DNA from: Mesomycoplasma flocculare ATCC 27399
Lineage (GTDB): Bacteria; Bacillota_I; Bacilli_A; Mycoplasmatales; Metamycoplasmataceae
Reading direction: 5' to 3'
DNA: 64,000 bases
Assembly (NCBI RefSeq): GCF_000815065.1
Contig: NZ_CP007585.1
Location: forward strand, 62,001 to 126,000
Numbering within the stretch: the stretch's first letter is position 1; each line of letters starts with the position of its first letter. The notes under the pieces are model-generated. The model did not search any database. It saw only the letters and a list, made by a program, of their open reading frames with translations, and was not told the DNA's origin. Below are positions 1 to 12,254 of the stretch, in pieces. A program made the position numbers and the translations under genes.

Positions 1-661
1 AGTTATTTGCCTTGATTTGACAAAGGAAGTTCTTGAATATGCGATTATGAAAAATGCAAACCTAATAATTACACACCATCCATTTTTTTTCTATCCGACA
101 AAAAAAGAGGAATTTATGTATTCGCCTTATAAAAAAAAGCTTGCTTTTTTGTTAAGAAAAAATTTAATTAGTCTAATTTCGCTTCACACTAATTTTGATG
201 GCACTAACAATCAAACCGCATTTTCAATAATAAAAAAATGTGGTTTTAAAAGTTCAAAAATTGAACAAATTGATAAATTTAATCTTTTAATCGAGAATAG
301 TTTGGATTTTACTGAAATTTTAAAAAAAATTTCATCAAATACAGGACTAAGAACTTTTCGTGCTAATTTTACTAGAAATTTTTCGCCAAAAAAAGTTGCA
401 ATTCTTCCTGGATCGGGCGGAATTCTCGCATGTCTTGCTGCAAAAAAATCAAAAGCAAATCTTATAATCACCTCAGATCTTAAATGGTCTGATCAACTTA
501 CTTTATATCATAAAAAAATTAAAGTTTTAGAAATTCCACATTTAATTGAACAAGTTTTTGTTTTTGAAGTTGCTAAAATTTTAAAAAACAAATTTAACCA
601 AATTGAAACTTACAAATTTGAACTACCAGAAATTCTAAAGGAGATTAAAATAAAATGATAA
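1..661 (+). CDS. NIF3/DUF34 family metal-binding protein (5' partial)
   Basis: The left edge of the window cuts this gene. The reading frame is open from base 2. Visible NIF3 (YbgI/YqfO) motifs are [10 protein letters not shown] near the start, HTNFDG, LPGSGG and TSDLKW, which supply the His and Asp ligands of the di-metal centre in this family. The family forms hexameric rings. Its role is unsettled, and it is often annotated as a GTP cyclohydrolase 1 type 2 homologue. The in-frame TGA at 656-658 is read as Trp, so the true stop is TAA at 659-661, which overlaps the nfo start by 7 bp and implies translational coupling. The family call is firm; the biochemical function is not. Confidence 0.88.
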
Positions 662-1485
662 AAATTGGTTCACATGTTCCGTTTAAAAAACCAGATTATC
701 TTTTTGGAGCAATTCAGAAATCATTGAAAAACAAAGCGAATACAGCAATGGTTTTCTTAGGCCCACCGCAATCAACTTTGCGTGTTAAACCCGAAAATTA
801 CAAATTTGAAGAATATAAAAAACAGTTTGCTAAACAAATTTTGCCTGAAGACATTATTGTTCATGCGCCTTATATTATAAATCCAGCCAATCCAGAGAAA
901 GCCGCGTTTTCTAATGATTTTTTGGTAAGAGAAATTGAAAAGATGAACTATATCGGTGCAAAATTTTTAGTTCTCCACCCTGGTTTTTTCACAACTTTCA
1001 GCCCCAAAGATGCGAAGAAACAGCTGATTATTTCGTTAAAATCAATTTTAATTAGAACCAAAAATGTGATTTTATTACTTGAGACAATGTCCGGAAAAGG
1101 AACTGAAATGTGTGCAAGTTTTGAAGAAATTGTCGAAATAATCGAGACTATCAATTCACCTCGAATCGGCGTTTGCATGGACACTTGTCATGTCTGGGAT
1201 GCTGGTTATAATATTAAAAAATACTATGAATTCCGTGTTAAATTAACAGAAACACGATTAGTTAACTATTTAAAAGTGATTCATTTAAACGATTCGTTAA
1301 GTGCGCTTGGGTCGCGAAAAGATCGCCATGCAAACATTGGAAAAGGCTTCATAGGACTTGAAACTCTTCAAAAAATTGTTCACGACCCACTTTTTGACAA
1401 TATTCCAATAATTTTAGAAACTCCATATGTTGATGGTAAGCCAATTTATGATAAAGAAATAGAACTCTTATTAGGCAAAAGTTAA
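655..1485 (+). CDS. nfo: endonuclease IV
   Basis: AP endonuclease of base-excision repair. It cuts 5' of abasic sites and removes 3' blocking groups. The product is 276 residues, normal for the family. It opens with IGSHVPF and carries the metal-binding signatures [22 protein letters not shown] and [12 protein letters not shown], which hold the three-zinc site of Nfo proteins. The ATG lies inside the end of the upstream NIF3 gene, so the two are probably cotranscribed. tyrS starts 18 bp after the TAA stop. Mycoplasmas usually have Nfo as their only AP endonuclease (family knowledge). Confidence 0.96.
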   Translation: MIKIGSHVPFKKPDYLFGAIQKSLKNKANTAMVFLGPPQSTLRVKPENYKFEEYKKQFAKQILPEDIIVHAPYIINPANPEKAAFSNDFLVREIEKMNYIGAKFLVLHPGFFTTFSPKDAKKQLIISLKSILIRTKNVILLLETMSGKGTEMCASFEEIVEIIETINSPRIGVCMDTCHVWDAGYNIKKYYEFRVKLTETRLVNYLKVIHLNDSLSALGSRKDRHANIGKGFIGLETLQKIVHDPLFDNIPIILETPYVDGKPIYDKEIELLLGKS

Positions 1486-1503
1486 AAATTTTATGGAGTT
1501 TTT

Positions 1504-2748
1504 ATGTCTAGGCAAAAAAAAATTGAATTTCTCGCCGAGTTAAAACAAAGAAAGATTTTAAAAGACATTAGCAGTGCCGAAAAATTTTATAATTTAAAGA
1601 CGAATCACGGAATTTATATTGGTTTTGATCCAACAGCAACTTCTTTACATTTAGGAAATTATATTTCGATTAATTTACTCCAACGAATGCAGAAATTAGG
1701 AATTAAAGTTCTTGCGCTGGTTGGCGGCGCAACTGGAATGATTGGGGATCCATCTTTTAATCCAAAAGAGCGAAAATTGCTTGATTTTAAAACGCTAAAT
1801 GCTAATAAAAGTAAAATAAAAGCGCAATTAGCTGCGTTTAATTTGCCGGTTTTCGACAATTTTGAAATCTATAAGGACATGAATATCCTTGATTTTTTAC
1901 GCGATGTTGGTAAAAATATCAATGTCGCTTATCTTTTAGCAAAAGACTCCGTTTCTTCGCGGATTGAAGCAGGGCTTTCATTTACCGAATTTTCTTATCA
2001 ACTGATTCAAGGTTGAGATTTCAAATTTTTAGCCAAAAATTACGGAATAATAGGTCAAGCCGGAGGTTCGGATCAATGAGGAAATATGGTTACAGGACTT
2101 GATTTTATAAAAAAATCCAACTACGAACATAAAGAAGATGCTTTTGTTTTTACAACAAATTTGTTAACTGATGAAAATGGGCAAAAATTTGGAAAAAGCT
2201 TAGGTGAGCCCATCTGGCTTGATAAAAAAATGTGTTCACCTTTTCGTTTGTATCAATTCTTGTTAAATCAAAGTGACGAACAAGCTGAAAAAATTTTTCT
2301 TTGATTATCTTTTTTAGATTTAAAACAGATAAATAATCTTATTTCCCAACATGGAAAAAATAAAAAAGAACGTATTTTACAGAAAAGTTTAGCCAATGAA
2401 GTGGTATTCAATATTCACGGTTATGAAGGTTTGGAAACAGCTAAGAAAATAACAGAAGTTTTATTTCAAAAAGTAGAATATTCAAATATAACGTTCGCTG
2501 ATAAATTAGAATTAAAAAAAATTATACCGTATTTTATGGTATCTTTTTTTGGTCCAGAACAATTAATCAACTTTGGAATTTTTAATTCCAAACGTGAATT
2601 AAATGAGTTTATTTCTCATAAAGCAGTCGAAATTAATGGTAAAAAAATTTCGCAAATCAAAGAAATAAGTGTAGAACTTAAGGATGAGAACAACTTGTTT
2701 TTAATAAAAAAAGGCAAGAAAAACTTTTTTATAATTGAACTTATTTAG
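1504..2748 (+). CDS. tyrS: tyrosyl-tRNA synthetase
   Basis: Class Ic aminoacyl-tRNA synthetase that charges tRNA-Tyr. It is 414 residues once three in-frame TGA codons are read as Trp; a standard-code reader would split it into three pieces. The HIGH-type signature appears as PTATSLHLGNY near residues 40-50, followed by GGATGMIGDPS and GQAGGSDQWGNM. The KMSKS loop appears as KFGKS. The C-terminus holds an S4-like RNA-binding domain (FNSKRELNEFISHKAVEINGKKI). It follows nfo by 18 bp with GGAG just before the ATG and is probably in the same transcript. Stop is TAG. Confidence 0.97.
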
Positions 2749-2809
2749 CAGTCTTTCTAAAAAACATTTATAATGTTTACTAAGCCATTAAATTTTGTTG
2801 AAGGGAATT

Positions 2810-5800
2810 ATGCAACGTTATCGAGTTTATGAGGAACTTAAAAATTGGCAAAACAAATTATTAGATATTTCGAAGAAAAATCGGCTAATTAATTTCAATT
2901 TGTTCAAACCAACCAAAACAACACCTCTAAAACTTGGAATTATCTTGCCTGATTTTAATGAGTTTCTTGATAATATTATCGAAAACAGAGTGGTTTTAAT
3001 TTTCCGCAATCCCGAAAACCGTAGAAGCAAATCTAGTAAAAATATTGAGAAAAGCAAAGATTTTGTCCCTTTAACACTTGAAGAAATTCAGCCAGATTTA
3101 AAAAACGCAAGGATTAGTTCAAAACAAATTGTTTCTAATCTTTTGTTAGAACAAGAGTATTTAGTTGTTAAAAGCTTGTACCAAAAATCCAAAAATTACA
3201 AAGAAGAGAAGGCAATAAACATTCTTTATTTAGGAATCGGCTTTCTGAAATGATTTGAAAAAACCGATGAAAAAACACCAATTTACAGCCCCATTTTTTT
3301 ATTTCCAGCACAAATAAAATGTCAAACTCTCCAAGGCAAGGAAAAGATTTTTTTAGAATTTTTAGATAACGCTTTTTTAGATATAAATCTAACACTTTTA
3401 AGAAAACTGCAATTGCTAGAATTAGATACAACTCTTTCAAAATTTAAAGTCGACAACTCGCTATCTATAAAGGAAAATTACAATAATTTTAAAAAATTAT
3501 TTAACTTAGGCAACAAGTTGTCCAACTGAGAAATAATTGACACAATCCAGTTAAGTATTTTTGACTATAGTAAAATCGAAATTTATACTGACTTGGTTGA
3601 AAACCAAGAAAAAATTATTAGAAATAATTTTTATAAAGAAGTTAATTACCATAATAAAACTACGGTAAATGGCGAAAAATCTGGTTCTAAAGGAAGTCTG
3701 GCAAAAACTGTAGATGAATTTAGGGACATAAATCCAAAGGATTATTTTCATATTTTAGAGGCAGATTCAACCCAAGAAGCTGCAATTCAAGCTGCGATTA
3801 GGGGCGAAAATTTTATTCTTGATGGTCCTCCTGGTACAGGCAAATCGCAAACAATCACAAACATAATTAACGAATTTTTAGCCAGAGGCAAAACTGTTTT
3901 GTTTGTTGCGGAGAAATTAGCAGCACTTAATGTTGTTTATTCAAATCTTAAAAAAATTGGTTTGTCGGATTCAGTTATTGCGATTCATAACGACAATATT
4001 AAAAAAAAAGAGATAGTTATGAATCTTTTAGCCACGTTAGAAAAAGGGCAAAATTCAATTTTAATTAATAAAGTTGAAAGTAACCTGATTGAAAATACAT
4101 ATTCTGAATTTCAAAGTAAACTGAATAATTATGGTGAGAAGTTAACAAAAATTCGTGAACAGCTATCTAAAAGTCTATATGAATTAATTGGTGAGTATCA
4201 GAGTCTTGTAAACCTTCCTAGCTTTGATTTTTTTCTTTCCGAAGAAAGCGTAAAAAAAATAGACTATAAAAGTCTTCAAAAAATTGAGTGGTCACTTAAT
4301 AATTTATTTCTTAAATTCAAACATGTTAACTTTAATTTAAAAAAACATCCCTGATATGGACTGAAAGAAGTTAGTATTGATGAATATAAAAAGCAAAAAT
4401 TTAAGTCTTGAATTTCAGAATTAGTTGTATTAAGCAGCCTTATTTTTGAAAATGTTAAAGAATTTAAGTTTTTTTTAATGCATTCAGATCAACATTTGGA
4501 TAATATTTCCAGCTTATTTGATTTTCTAAAAACATTATATAATTTAGACACTATAGATTTAGAAAAATTAAAAGCGGTGGATAATTTAACTTTTGAAATT
4601 AAAAAATATATACAAATTTTACAAATTAAAAATGAAGTAAAAAAAATTGAACTTGATTTAAATAAGTATTTCAAAGTTATACCATTAAGTCTTCCAATTT
4701 TTGAATTTAAAGAAATTATCAAAAATTACCAAAAAAGCAGAATAAAATTTTTTAATTTTAAGTATAAAAAAATTAAAAAAACTCTATCTAATTATTTTAA
4801 AAATGATGTGCCAATTGAAATTTTCCTTGAAACTCTCCCTTCGATTAATTTATTAATTCAGAAAAAAACAATGTTTTCCAGAATAATCGGCAGTCTTAAA
4901 TTTAAAGTGAATGATAATTCTGATGCTGAAATTGAAAATAATTACAAACAATTAAGATTTTATGAAAAGTTAAAATTCCTGAATGATTTTACAAAAATTA
5001 AGGTTCAAGAGGACGAATTCGTTGAATTTTTTCTTGAATCAAAATACACAAAAGAACTTTTGCTAAAAAAATTGTTTTTACCTGTTGAAAGTTTTATGCA
5101 AATTTGAACAGAATTTAGTTTATATCTTGATTTAGAACAGTTTAACTTTAAATTTCTAAAAAAGGAAAAATTTGAGGAAAATTTGCAGCAAAAAATTAGA
5201 AAAATTGATCAAATTTATGACATTTCTCGAATTAATAGCAATATTTGCGAGCTAGTTGAGTTAGGTGTTTCGCATTTTGTTAAAAAGGCAATTGAGGATA
5301 ATTTACAGTATGATTTTTATAAAATTTTTCTTAAAAAATTTTATAAATTATTAATTGACCAAATAATGCATTCTGAATTTGAGAATTTTGACTGGCAGAC
5401 TTTAAGTTTAAATCGAACCAAATTTGAAGATGCACAAAAAAAATTAGACGTACTAACACAAAAAAAAGTCGATTCAGTTTTACTAGAAAAAATTCCTCAA
5501 ATTGATTTTTTTTCTGATAAAAATTCAGAAATTAGAATTTTAAAGCAAGAAGCAAATAAATCTCGACGTCTAATGCCTTTTAACGAACTTTTTTTAAGAA
5601 TTCCTAATTTGTTAAAAAAATTAAAACCATGTATAATGATGTCGCCGCTTTCTGTGAGTTCATATTTTAAAAATAGTGATATTGAATTTGATCTTGTAAT
5701 TTTTGATGAGGCTTCACAGATCAAACCAGAAAGTGCTATTGGTGCAATAGCGCGGGCGAAACAATATATAATCGCCGGTGATAAAGAACAAATGCCACCA

Positions 5801-7567
5801 ACAAGTTTTTCTGACACGCTTTCTGTGGATATAAAATTAGATGAAAATCTTACAGAATTTAATGTCGCAGATTATCTTTCTATTCTTGATGTAAGTCAAA
5901 CATTTTTAAAATCATATAGGCTAAAATGGCATTATCGCTCAAAATTTGAAGAACTAATTCATCCTTCAAATATGGAGATTTATAATAATGATTTAGTTAC
6001 TTTCCCCGCTAATAAAAAACCAATAGAATTTCAAGGTATTAAGTTTTTCAAGGTCGAAAAACCACTTTATAAAGCTAGAAAAAATGAAAAAGAAGCAAAA
6101 AAAATTGTGGAAATTCTTGAAAAAATTCTAAAAAAACACGGAAATAGATACACCATCGGAATAGTGACCACAAATTTAGCACAAGAAAAATTAATTAGTT
6201 CAGAAATTGAGAAATTTAAAGTTAAAAATCCTCAATTTTTTTCTTTTTTTTCGGATGAAGCAGGAGTTGATTTTTTTGTTAAAAATATTGAATCAGTCCA
6301 AGGAGACGAACGTGATATAATAATTTTTTCTCTAAATTTTGGGCCTAATGAAGAAGGTAAGATATCTCTAAATTTTGGGGCCATTAATCAAGAAAATGGC
6401 TATCGCCGATTAAATGTTGCATTTACTCGCGCCAAATATTCAACAATTATTGTATCTTCAATTGACCCAGAACAAATTGATTTGACAAAAACTAAATCAC
6501 GTGGGGCTCGATTTCTTAAAAAATATCTAGAAATTGCAAAATATGGTGTTGAAAAATATGGTGTTGAATCAATGACAAAAAGTGAATCTAGATTAATATC
6601 TAAAGCTCATTTTGAAGTTGATGTATATAATGAATTAATAAAATTAGGATATAAGGTTGTAAAAAATGTTGGATTTTCTAATTATAAAATTGATTTAGCC
6701 GTTGTTGATTCTAAAAATGAAGAAGAATTTCTTCTTGGAATTGAATTTGATGGTTCCGTATTTGTTGAGTTAAAAAATGCGCGAGATCGGGAAATCTTAA
6801 GAAAAAAAGTTCTTAAAATGCGAGGTTGAAGTATTCTGCGTATCTGATCACTTGATTGATTCCAAAATCCGAAACAACAAATAAAAAGAATAACAGATCA
6901 AATCAAGATGCTTGAATCCAAAAAATATCAGTTTCATAATTTTTCAAATGAAGGCAAAAGCGAAAAAGAAAAAACAATTCCTAAACAAATTGATAAGACT
7001 TTAACATTAATAACAGAAAAATTTAAAACAGATTTTAGATCAGTATTCCAATTAAGATTTGAGTTAAGTTTTCAAAATTTAATAAATTTATATAATGAAA
7101 TTAAAGATAAATATGAACTTTTAATCTATATTTTTAAAAAAGTACAAATTTTATACAAAAACGAATTTTATAAAATAGTTGCATGACTAGGAGGAAAAAC
7201 AAAAATAAGTATTTTAACTAAGCAAGAAGCAGATACAATTGCAAAAGAATTAGTAGAAAAAGGTATAATTTTTACTACTCAGTCACATTATTTATTAAAA
7301 AATATTTCATATTATAATTTTTTTCTGCAACCAAAAAGGCCAATTAAGGAAATGCACTATTTTGAAATTAGGGATCTAATTATTAAAATAATCAGAAACA
7401 CAAATGTTATTGCAAAATCCGATTTATATGATTTAATTCTTGAAGTTACAAACTTTACTAGTTTTAAGAATAAAACGCGGGATTATCTTGAAAGGTGCTT
7501 GGACAAGTTAATGAAAGAAAAAATAATTTTTATTGATAAATATGGTAATTTAACTCTAGATAAGTAA
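2810..7567 (+). CDS. DUF4011-type superfamily 1 helicase with C-terminal nuclease-like domain (possible phage-defence protein)
   Basis: A single 1,585-residue frame with multiple UGA=Trp codons; I checked the joins between the standard-code fragments and found no TAA or TAG. The N-terminus (KNWQNKLLDISKKNRLINF) matches the DUF4011 start. Helicase motifs follow: Walker A GPPGTGKS (about 339-346), DEASQ (about 966), GDKEQMPP, QGDERD (about 1165) and NVAFTRAK. Between motifs I and II lies a long Lys-rich helical insert. Residues 1288-1315 (YKIDLAVV ... LGIEFDG) look like the Asp/Glu core of a Vsr/MTES_1575 endonuclease fold, followed by a DUF3320-like tail. Related DUF4011-helicase-Vsr proteins include the defence gene Hhe described in 2020; that role here is inferred. 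Start chosen at the ATG behind GAAGGGA; a TTG at 2795 is the alternative. Confidence 0.88.
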
Positions 7568-7647
7568 GAGTTTGAGGTTTTTTTGAAAAAGTAGCAGCTA
7601 GTTTGCCTTATTTTAACAAAAATAATTATCTTAAAACTGTTTTGTTG

Positions 7648-7653
7648 TATAAT
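7648..7653 (+). promoter_or_regulatory. -10 box for the SGNH-like surface protein gene
   Basis: A perfect TATAAT follows TTG and lies 32 bp before the ATG at 7680. A Shine-Dalgarno-like GAAAGGG (7664-7670) sits between them. No convincing -35 box is visible, as is usual in this group. Confidence 0.65.
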
Positions 7654-7679
7654 TAGGTCAATTGAAAGGGTTTTAACTA

Positions 7680-10565
7680 ATGAAAAAAAGGGTAAAAATT
7701 TTTTTGCAGACTAGTATTCCCATTGTTTTTTTCTCTGGGATAACTACTTTGGCTGTGTTTTTGCAACCCAGAAATGATAGTAATTTTTCCCAAAATTTTT
7801 CTAAAGTAAATAAAAAACCATTATTAAATCAGATTAATTATCTTGCTCTTGGGGATTTTTTAAGCGCGGGTTTTGATTGAAAGGCCAATCTTGATGGTCG
7901 CGGGAAAATGTCTGAGGGTGGCACGATCGCCAGAATTTCTTTTCCTGCTTTTTTTGCTAATTTTGCTCAAAGTATTAAATCTAGCTCTGTTAAATCTTTT
8001 AAAAATTTAGCGTTAAAGGATTCTGGTGCTCAGGATTGATTATATTTTTTAGATCCGAAAAATAATGTAATAAATGAGTCAAGTTTGAGCAATTTTAAAA
8101 CTCAAATTTATAATAAATCTAATTTTGCAGAAGCAATTAGATTTATTTTCGGAAATTTTGATGGTGATTTTTCGAAACTAACTCTTGAAATTAGGAAAGC
8201 AAATTTAATAAGCATTTCGGTTGGCTATAAAGATTTTTTAGAAAGTTTTAACAGTAAGTTTTTTTCTAATCTTAAGTTGGTAAACTTAGATGAACATAAA
8301 AAAAACGAGGCTTTTAAAGCAAAAGTTAATAAAGTTTTTGCAACTATTAGAACAAATTTGACAAAAATAGTTGAATTGATTAAAAAAGTTAACCCTGATG
8401 CATATATAAATTTAATCGGATATTATTCTGATCAACCTAAAATTCAGAAATATTTAAATGATTTAGCAAAAAGTCATTTATTAGACATTAACCCTGAAGT
8501 TCTTTCCATTGCGAGATTAAATAAAGAAATTGAACAAGTTGCAGAATTTAGCAGCGTTAACTATGTATATCCGTTTACGCAAAAAAAATGAGACGAAAGT
8601 CGCGAGCTTTTTTTTGACCAGCAAATGAATTTCGCGCCACAAATAAAAGGGCATAAACAAATCGCGCAAAATTTAATTTTATCTTTAACACTAGAATCTA
8701 AGGAACAAGAAAATTCTGGTTTAAAAACAGACTCAAACCAAGTTATCAGTACAAATTTTACTAATAATACAAATGATTCTCAACAAATTTATCTAGGTTC
8801 TAACAAGGAAATTTTAGACAAATTAACTCTTAATGGTTCATTAGAGAGTTTTGTAAATAAGGATTCAAATTTTGAAAAAACAAGCATTAAAGAATTGCAA
8901 ACTAAGGATGCAAGTGCTGAAACAAGTTTCTATGCAAGTAGTATTTTAACAAAAATTACAGCATTTTTTGATTCAGAAGAAAATCAGTTTGTTAAAATAA
9001 TTAAACAATTAGTTGAAAATTTTGGGGATAAAGCAAGTCCTAATTTTACTGCTTTTAATAACCTTGTTGGAATTATTTTTAAAAGTAAGTTTTTTTCAAA
9101 TATAACTGATGTTGCTCAAGATTATTTACTTAATTCGTTTTCTTCAAACCAAAATGGGACTAAATCAAAAGAAAAAGATAATCAAGAATCAAATTCTGAT
9201 AATAACGAAAAATCGGCAGAACTATTTGATGTTTTAAAAGAAAAAGCTTTCAATGAAAAAGCAATTTTGGAACTTTTAAAAGAAGTTTTATCTAGTTCCT
9301 ATGTCCAAAAAAATCAATTTGAGATTATTAGTTTATTTTATAACTTAATTTTTCGGCAATCAACTATAATTAACATGGTTGTTGAATTTTTTTCAAAAAA
9401 TCCTGTCTACAAAAATCTTGTTTCTAAAGTTTTGAACTTTAATACAGTCCAAAAATTTTTTACCTTTATTTTAACGGAATTAATTAAAAATTATAGCGAT
9501 TATTCAACAGTTACATCATTTAAAGAATTGTTATATATATTTTTACAAAATTCAAATAACTATAAAAAATCTATCAATTTTATTCAGAATTTTGTTATCG
9601 AAGCACTTAAAAAACCTGATTTTTTAAATTCTATTTTAGATTTATTGTCTAGCCAATTTGGATTTAATATTGGCCAAGAGGATCAAAAGTCACTAATAAC
9701 ATTGGTTACAAGTATTAGTGATATTTTAGTTAAGACACAAACTTTTAAAAATTTAACTAATTTAGTAGCTAGCGAAATTATTCTTGGCTTAAAAATATCC
9801 GCTCAGGAAAACGACGGAGATTGGTCGTTTTTTGGAAAAATTTTGGCAAACGTTACTTTAAATATTAAAAACTTCTTTAAAGACAAAAATAATATTTATA
9901 ATTTGTTCCAGGACCTTTTAAATTTCAGCCCCTCTGTTAAACAATTAGCTTCAATTAAATTACTAGTAAGTAAGTTTCTTCCTTTTATTACAAAAATAAA
10001 AATTCAGTTTGATGATTTTTTTGAAGTAAAAAATATTGATTTTAATAGCCTTAATTTAGTCTTTGATTCTTTTATGGAATTCTTGTCCGCGAATAATTTC
10101 CAGCAGCTCACTAAACTAATTAACGGATTTCTTGCTGATTTTTTTATTATTAACAATCTTAAATATCGTAATAGTTTGGATTTTAACGGATTATTTTTTA
10201 ATTTTCTAAGTAATAATTCCGAGTTATTGAGACAAATTTTACGTGATTTTATTTATTATAATAGAGAAAATTCCCAAATTTTGGAGGCAATTATTTCTAT
10301 AATTTCGAAAATTGTTGATAATAATGGCTTAAATTCTTTGATTCCTCACCCCGCGACAAACGTAATCAATGAAAAAGAAGACAAAATCAATTATTTAGTT
10401 GGTGTTTTTTTCAACAAAATTCAAAATTTAACAAATCAATATAATGTTCAAATTGAAGAAATTAATAGCAAATTACAAAAAGCTATAAATTCTGAAGATT
10501 CAGCGGAGTTAATTAAAAACCGCAACGATTTAAAGACCTTTTTTAATGTGTTTAGATTTATTTAA
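7680..10565 (+). CDS. membrane-anchored surface protein with degenerate SGNH/GDSL-hydrolase domain
   Basis: 961 residues with UGA=Trp. A basic N-terminus and one hydrophobic segment (about 9-29) give a signal anchor; there is no lipobox Cys. Residues 53-330 follow the SGNH-hydrolase layout, but every catalytic block is altered. Block I reads ALGDFLSAGFDW, with Phe60 where the nucleophile Ser belongs. Block III reads SVGYKDF, with Lys where the oxyanion Asn belongs. Block V reads NFAPQIKGHKQIA, with Ala where the catalytic His precedes Pro. The remaining ~600 residues are Asn/Phe/Leu-rich with no family I recognise. It is therefore probably a binding or structural pseudo-enzyme. It has its own promoter and ends 19 bp from the convergent uvrC. 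Confidence 0.82.
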
Positions 10566-10584
10566 TTCAAAAAAATAAAGGTTT

Positions 10585-12138
10585 TTATCTAGGGAGCAAA
10601 TTTTTTCTTTGTTTTTTCTTCATTTGCGTTTTAACAAATAAGTCAACATTTTCTTGAATTTCAGTAAAAAAGTTAAGAATTTCTTGTGAAATTAAAACTT
10701 TTTTACCGTTTTCATCAATAATTTTTTGAGTTTTATGTCGCACATTTTTTACCATACCATAAATTGGAATTTCAAGGTTATTTTTTTTTAGAATATCTAA
10801 AATTGAATTAACTTGCTGAACTCCACCATCCACTAGAATTAAATCTGGTTTAATGAACTTTTTGTTTCTGATGTATTTTTCAAAACCCTGTTTCATATAA
10901 TTAACATCACCTTTTTTTGAGCCAAAATAATTGAAAAAACGGTTATAATTTCGTTCATAATTCCCATTTATGTAGAAAATGATGCCAGTTGTTGCGTAAT
11001 TTGCGTCTAAATTTGAATTATCAATGGCCATAATTTTTTCAGTACTTTTGATTCCTAGATTTTCTTTAATTGATTGTAAAATCTTTTCATTTTTCATCTT
11101 TTTTTGAAGTTCTTGATTAAAATTATGCTTGATAAAATCCTCATGATTTGTTTTTAATGTTTTCAAAATTTGCATGTGTTTTCTGCTTTTAGCAACTTTA
11201 ACTTTAATTTTAATATTAGTATTTAAAAATTTGGAATTTTTAAGCCTGAAATCAGTAACTATTAATTCATCTGGGTAAATGTTATTATTATAATATTTAT
11301 TCAAGAAGTTAACTAAAATTTCAAGATCATCTAGAATAATTTCAAGAATAAAGTTTTTAGTGGCGAAAAAAGCTCCATTTCTGTAAAAACTAAAGCTAAT
11401 TATTAAATTATTCGCGTCAACTTTACTATAATAAAGAAAATCAAGATTTTTAGAATTATTAATATTGATATTTTGATGTTCAATTTTTAGTTTTTTTAAG
11501 GCTAAAATTGATTTGTGATACTCTTTTGCAAGCTCAAATTGGAAATTTTTCTTTGCATTTTCCAATTTTTCTTCACAAAACGCAATAAATTTCTGTCCTT
11601 GAAGTATTTTTTTGCATAAAAGGAACTTTTTAGCTAAAATTTCTGGTTCTGATAGTTCAATTAGTTCGCCTTTTTCATATAAGGCAATATTTTCAAGTAA
11701 TTTTTTCAGGGCAAAAGCGCCACTTTTGTTAAGAAACGGCCCGAAAAAGAAGGTGTTTTTTTCTTTGTTTTTTAACAAAATCTTATAAACTAGCGAAATA
11801 CTGAGCTTTTTTTTCAATTCTAATTTTATATAAGGGTAGTTTTGATCATCTTTAAGTTTAATGTTGTAAATTGGTTGTGATTCACTAATAATTTTTTTTT
11901 CCAAAATTAATGCTTCAGTTTCGTTACTTACAATATCGTATTTAATTTCTTTTGTTTTTTTGATTAAAAGTTCGGTTTTATAAGAATTTTTGGCGCCTTT
12001 AGAATACTGCTTTATTCGAGATTCTAAATTATTTGCTTTTCCAACATACAAAAGTGTTTTCTTTGCATCATAAAAACGATAGACTCCCACTTGTTTTGGA
12101 AAGGTTAGTTTTTTAACTAATTCTTGGAAGTTTTTCAT
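10585..12138 (-). CDS. uvrC: excinuclease ABC subunit C, short form
   Basis: Nuclease subunit of nucleotide excision repair. The GIY-YIG domain opens the protein (VGVYRFYDAKKTLLYVGKANNLESRIKQY), a UvrB-binding UVR-type helical region lies in the middle (KKNFQFELAKEYHKSILALKKL), and the C-terminal RNase-H-like half shows MAIDNSNLDA and PDLILVDGGVQQ. At 517 residues it stops soon after FFTEIQENVDLFVKTQ, where most UvrC proteins continue into a helix-hairpin-helix pair. That DNA-binding tail is missing here and the stop is a genuine TAA. Start ATG at 12138. uvrA is also in the window at 39.2-42.1 kb. Confidence 0.95.
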   Translation of the reverse strand: MKNFQELVKKLTFPKQVGVYRFYDAKKTLLYVGKANNLESRIKQYSKGAKNSYKTELLIKKTKEIKYDIVSNETEALILEKKIISESQPIYNIKLKDDQNYPYIKLELKKKLSISLVYKILLKNKEKNTFFFGPFLNKSGAFALKKLLENIALYEKGELIELSEPEILAKKFLLCKKILQGQKFIAFCEEKLENAKKNFQFELAKEYHKSILALKKLKIEHQNININNSKNLDFLYYSKVDANNLIISFSFYRNGAFFATKNFILEIILDDLEILVNFLNKYYNNNIYPDELIVTDFRLKNSKFLNTNIKIKVKVAKSRKHMQILKTLKTNHEDFIKHNFNQELQKKMKNEKILQSIKENLGIKSTEKIMAIDNSNLDANYATTGIIFYINGNYERNYNRFFNYFGSKKGDVNYMKQGFEKYIRNKKFIKPDLILVDGGVQQVNSILDILKKNNLEIPIYGMVKNVRHKTQKIIDENGKKVLISQEILNFFTEIQENVDLFVKTQMKKKQRKNLLPR

Positions 12139-12206
12139 AAATATAATTTTTAAAAGCGTGGGCTGAGCTAAGTTTTATAATTGTTATAATTTTAACAAAA
12201 AATTGT

Positions 12207-12212
12207 TATAAT
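12207..12212 (+). promoter_or_regulatory. -10 box upstream of small membrane protein
   Basis: TATAAT 43 bp before the ATG at 12255. The same TTGTTATAAT context occurs again at 12181-12190, giving two direct copies 22 bp apart; either could act as -10. The leader contains AGAGAGAG, a weak ribosome-binding sequence. Confidence 0.5.
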
Positions 12213-12254
12213 TAATTTTTAAAGATAAAATTAAATCAAGAGAGAGTTTTCGTT

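Noticed and set aside
2795-7567. A run of separate hypothetical genes or a frameshifted pseudogene
   Set aside because: All pieces are in one frame and broken only by TGA, which encodes Trp in this organism; no TAA or TAG interrupts 2810-7567.
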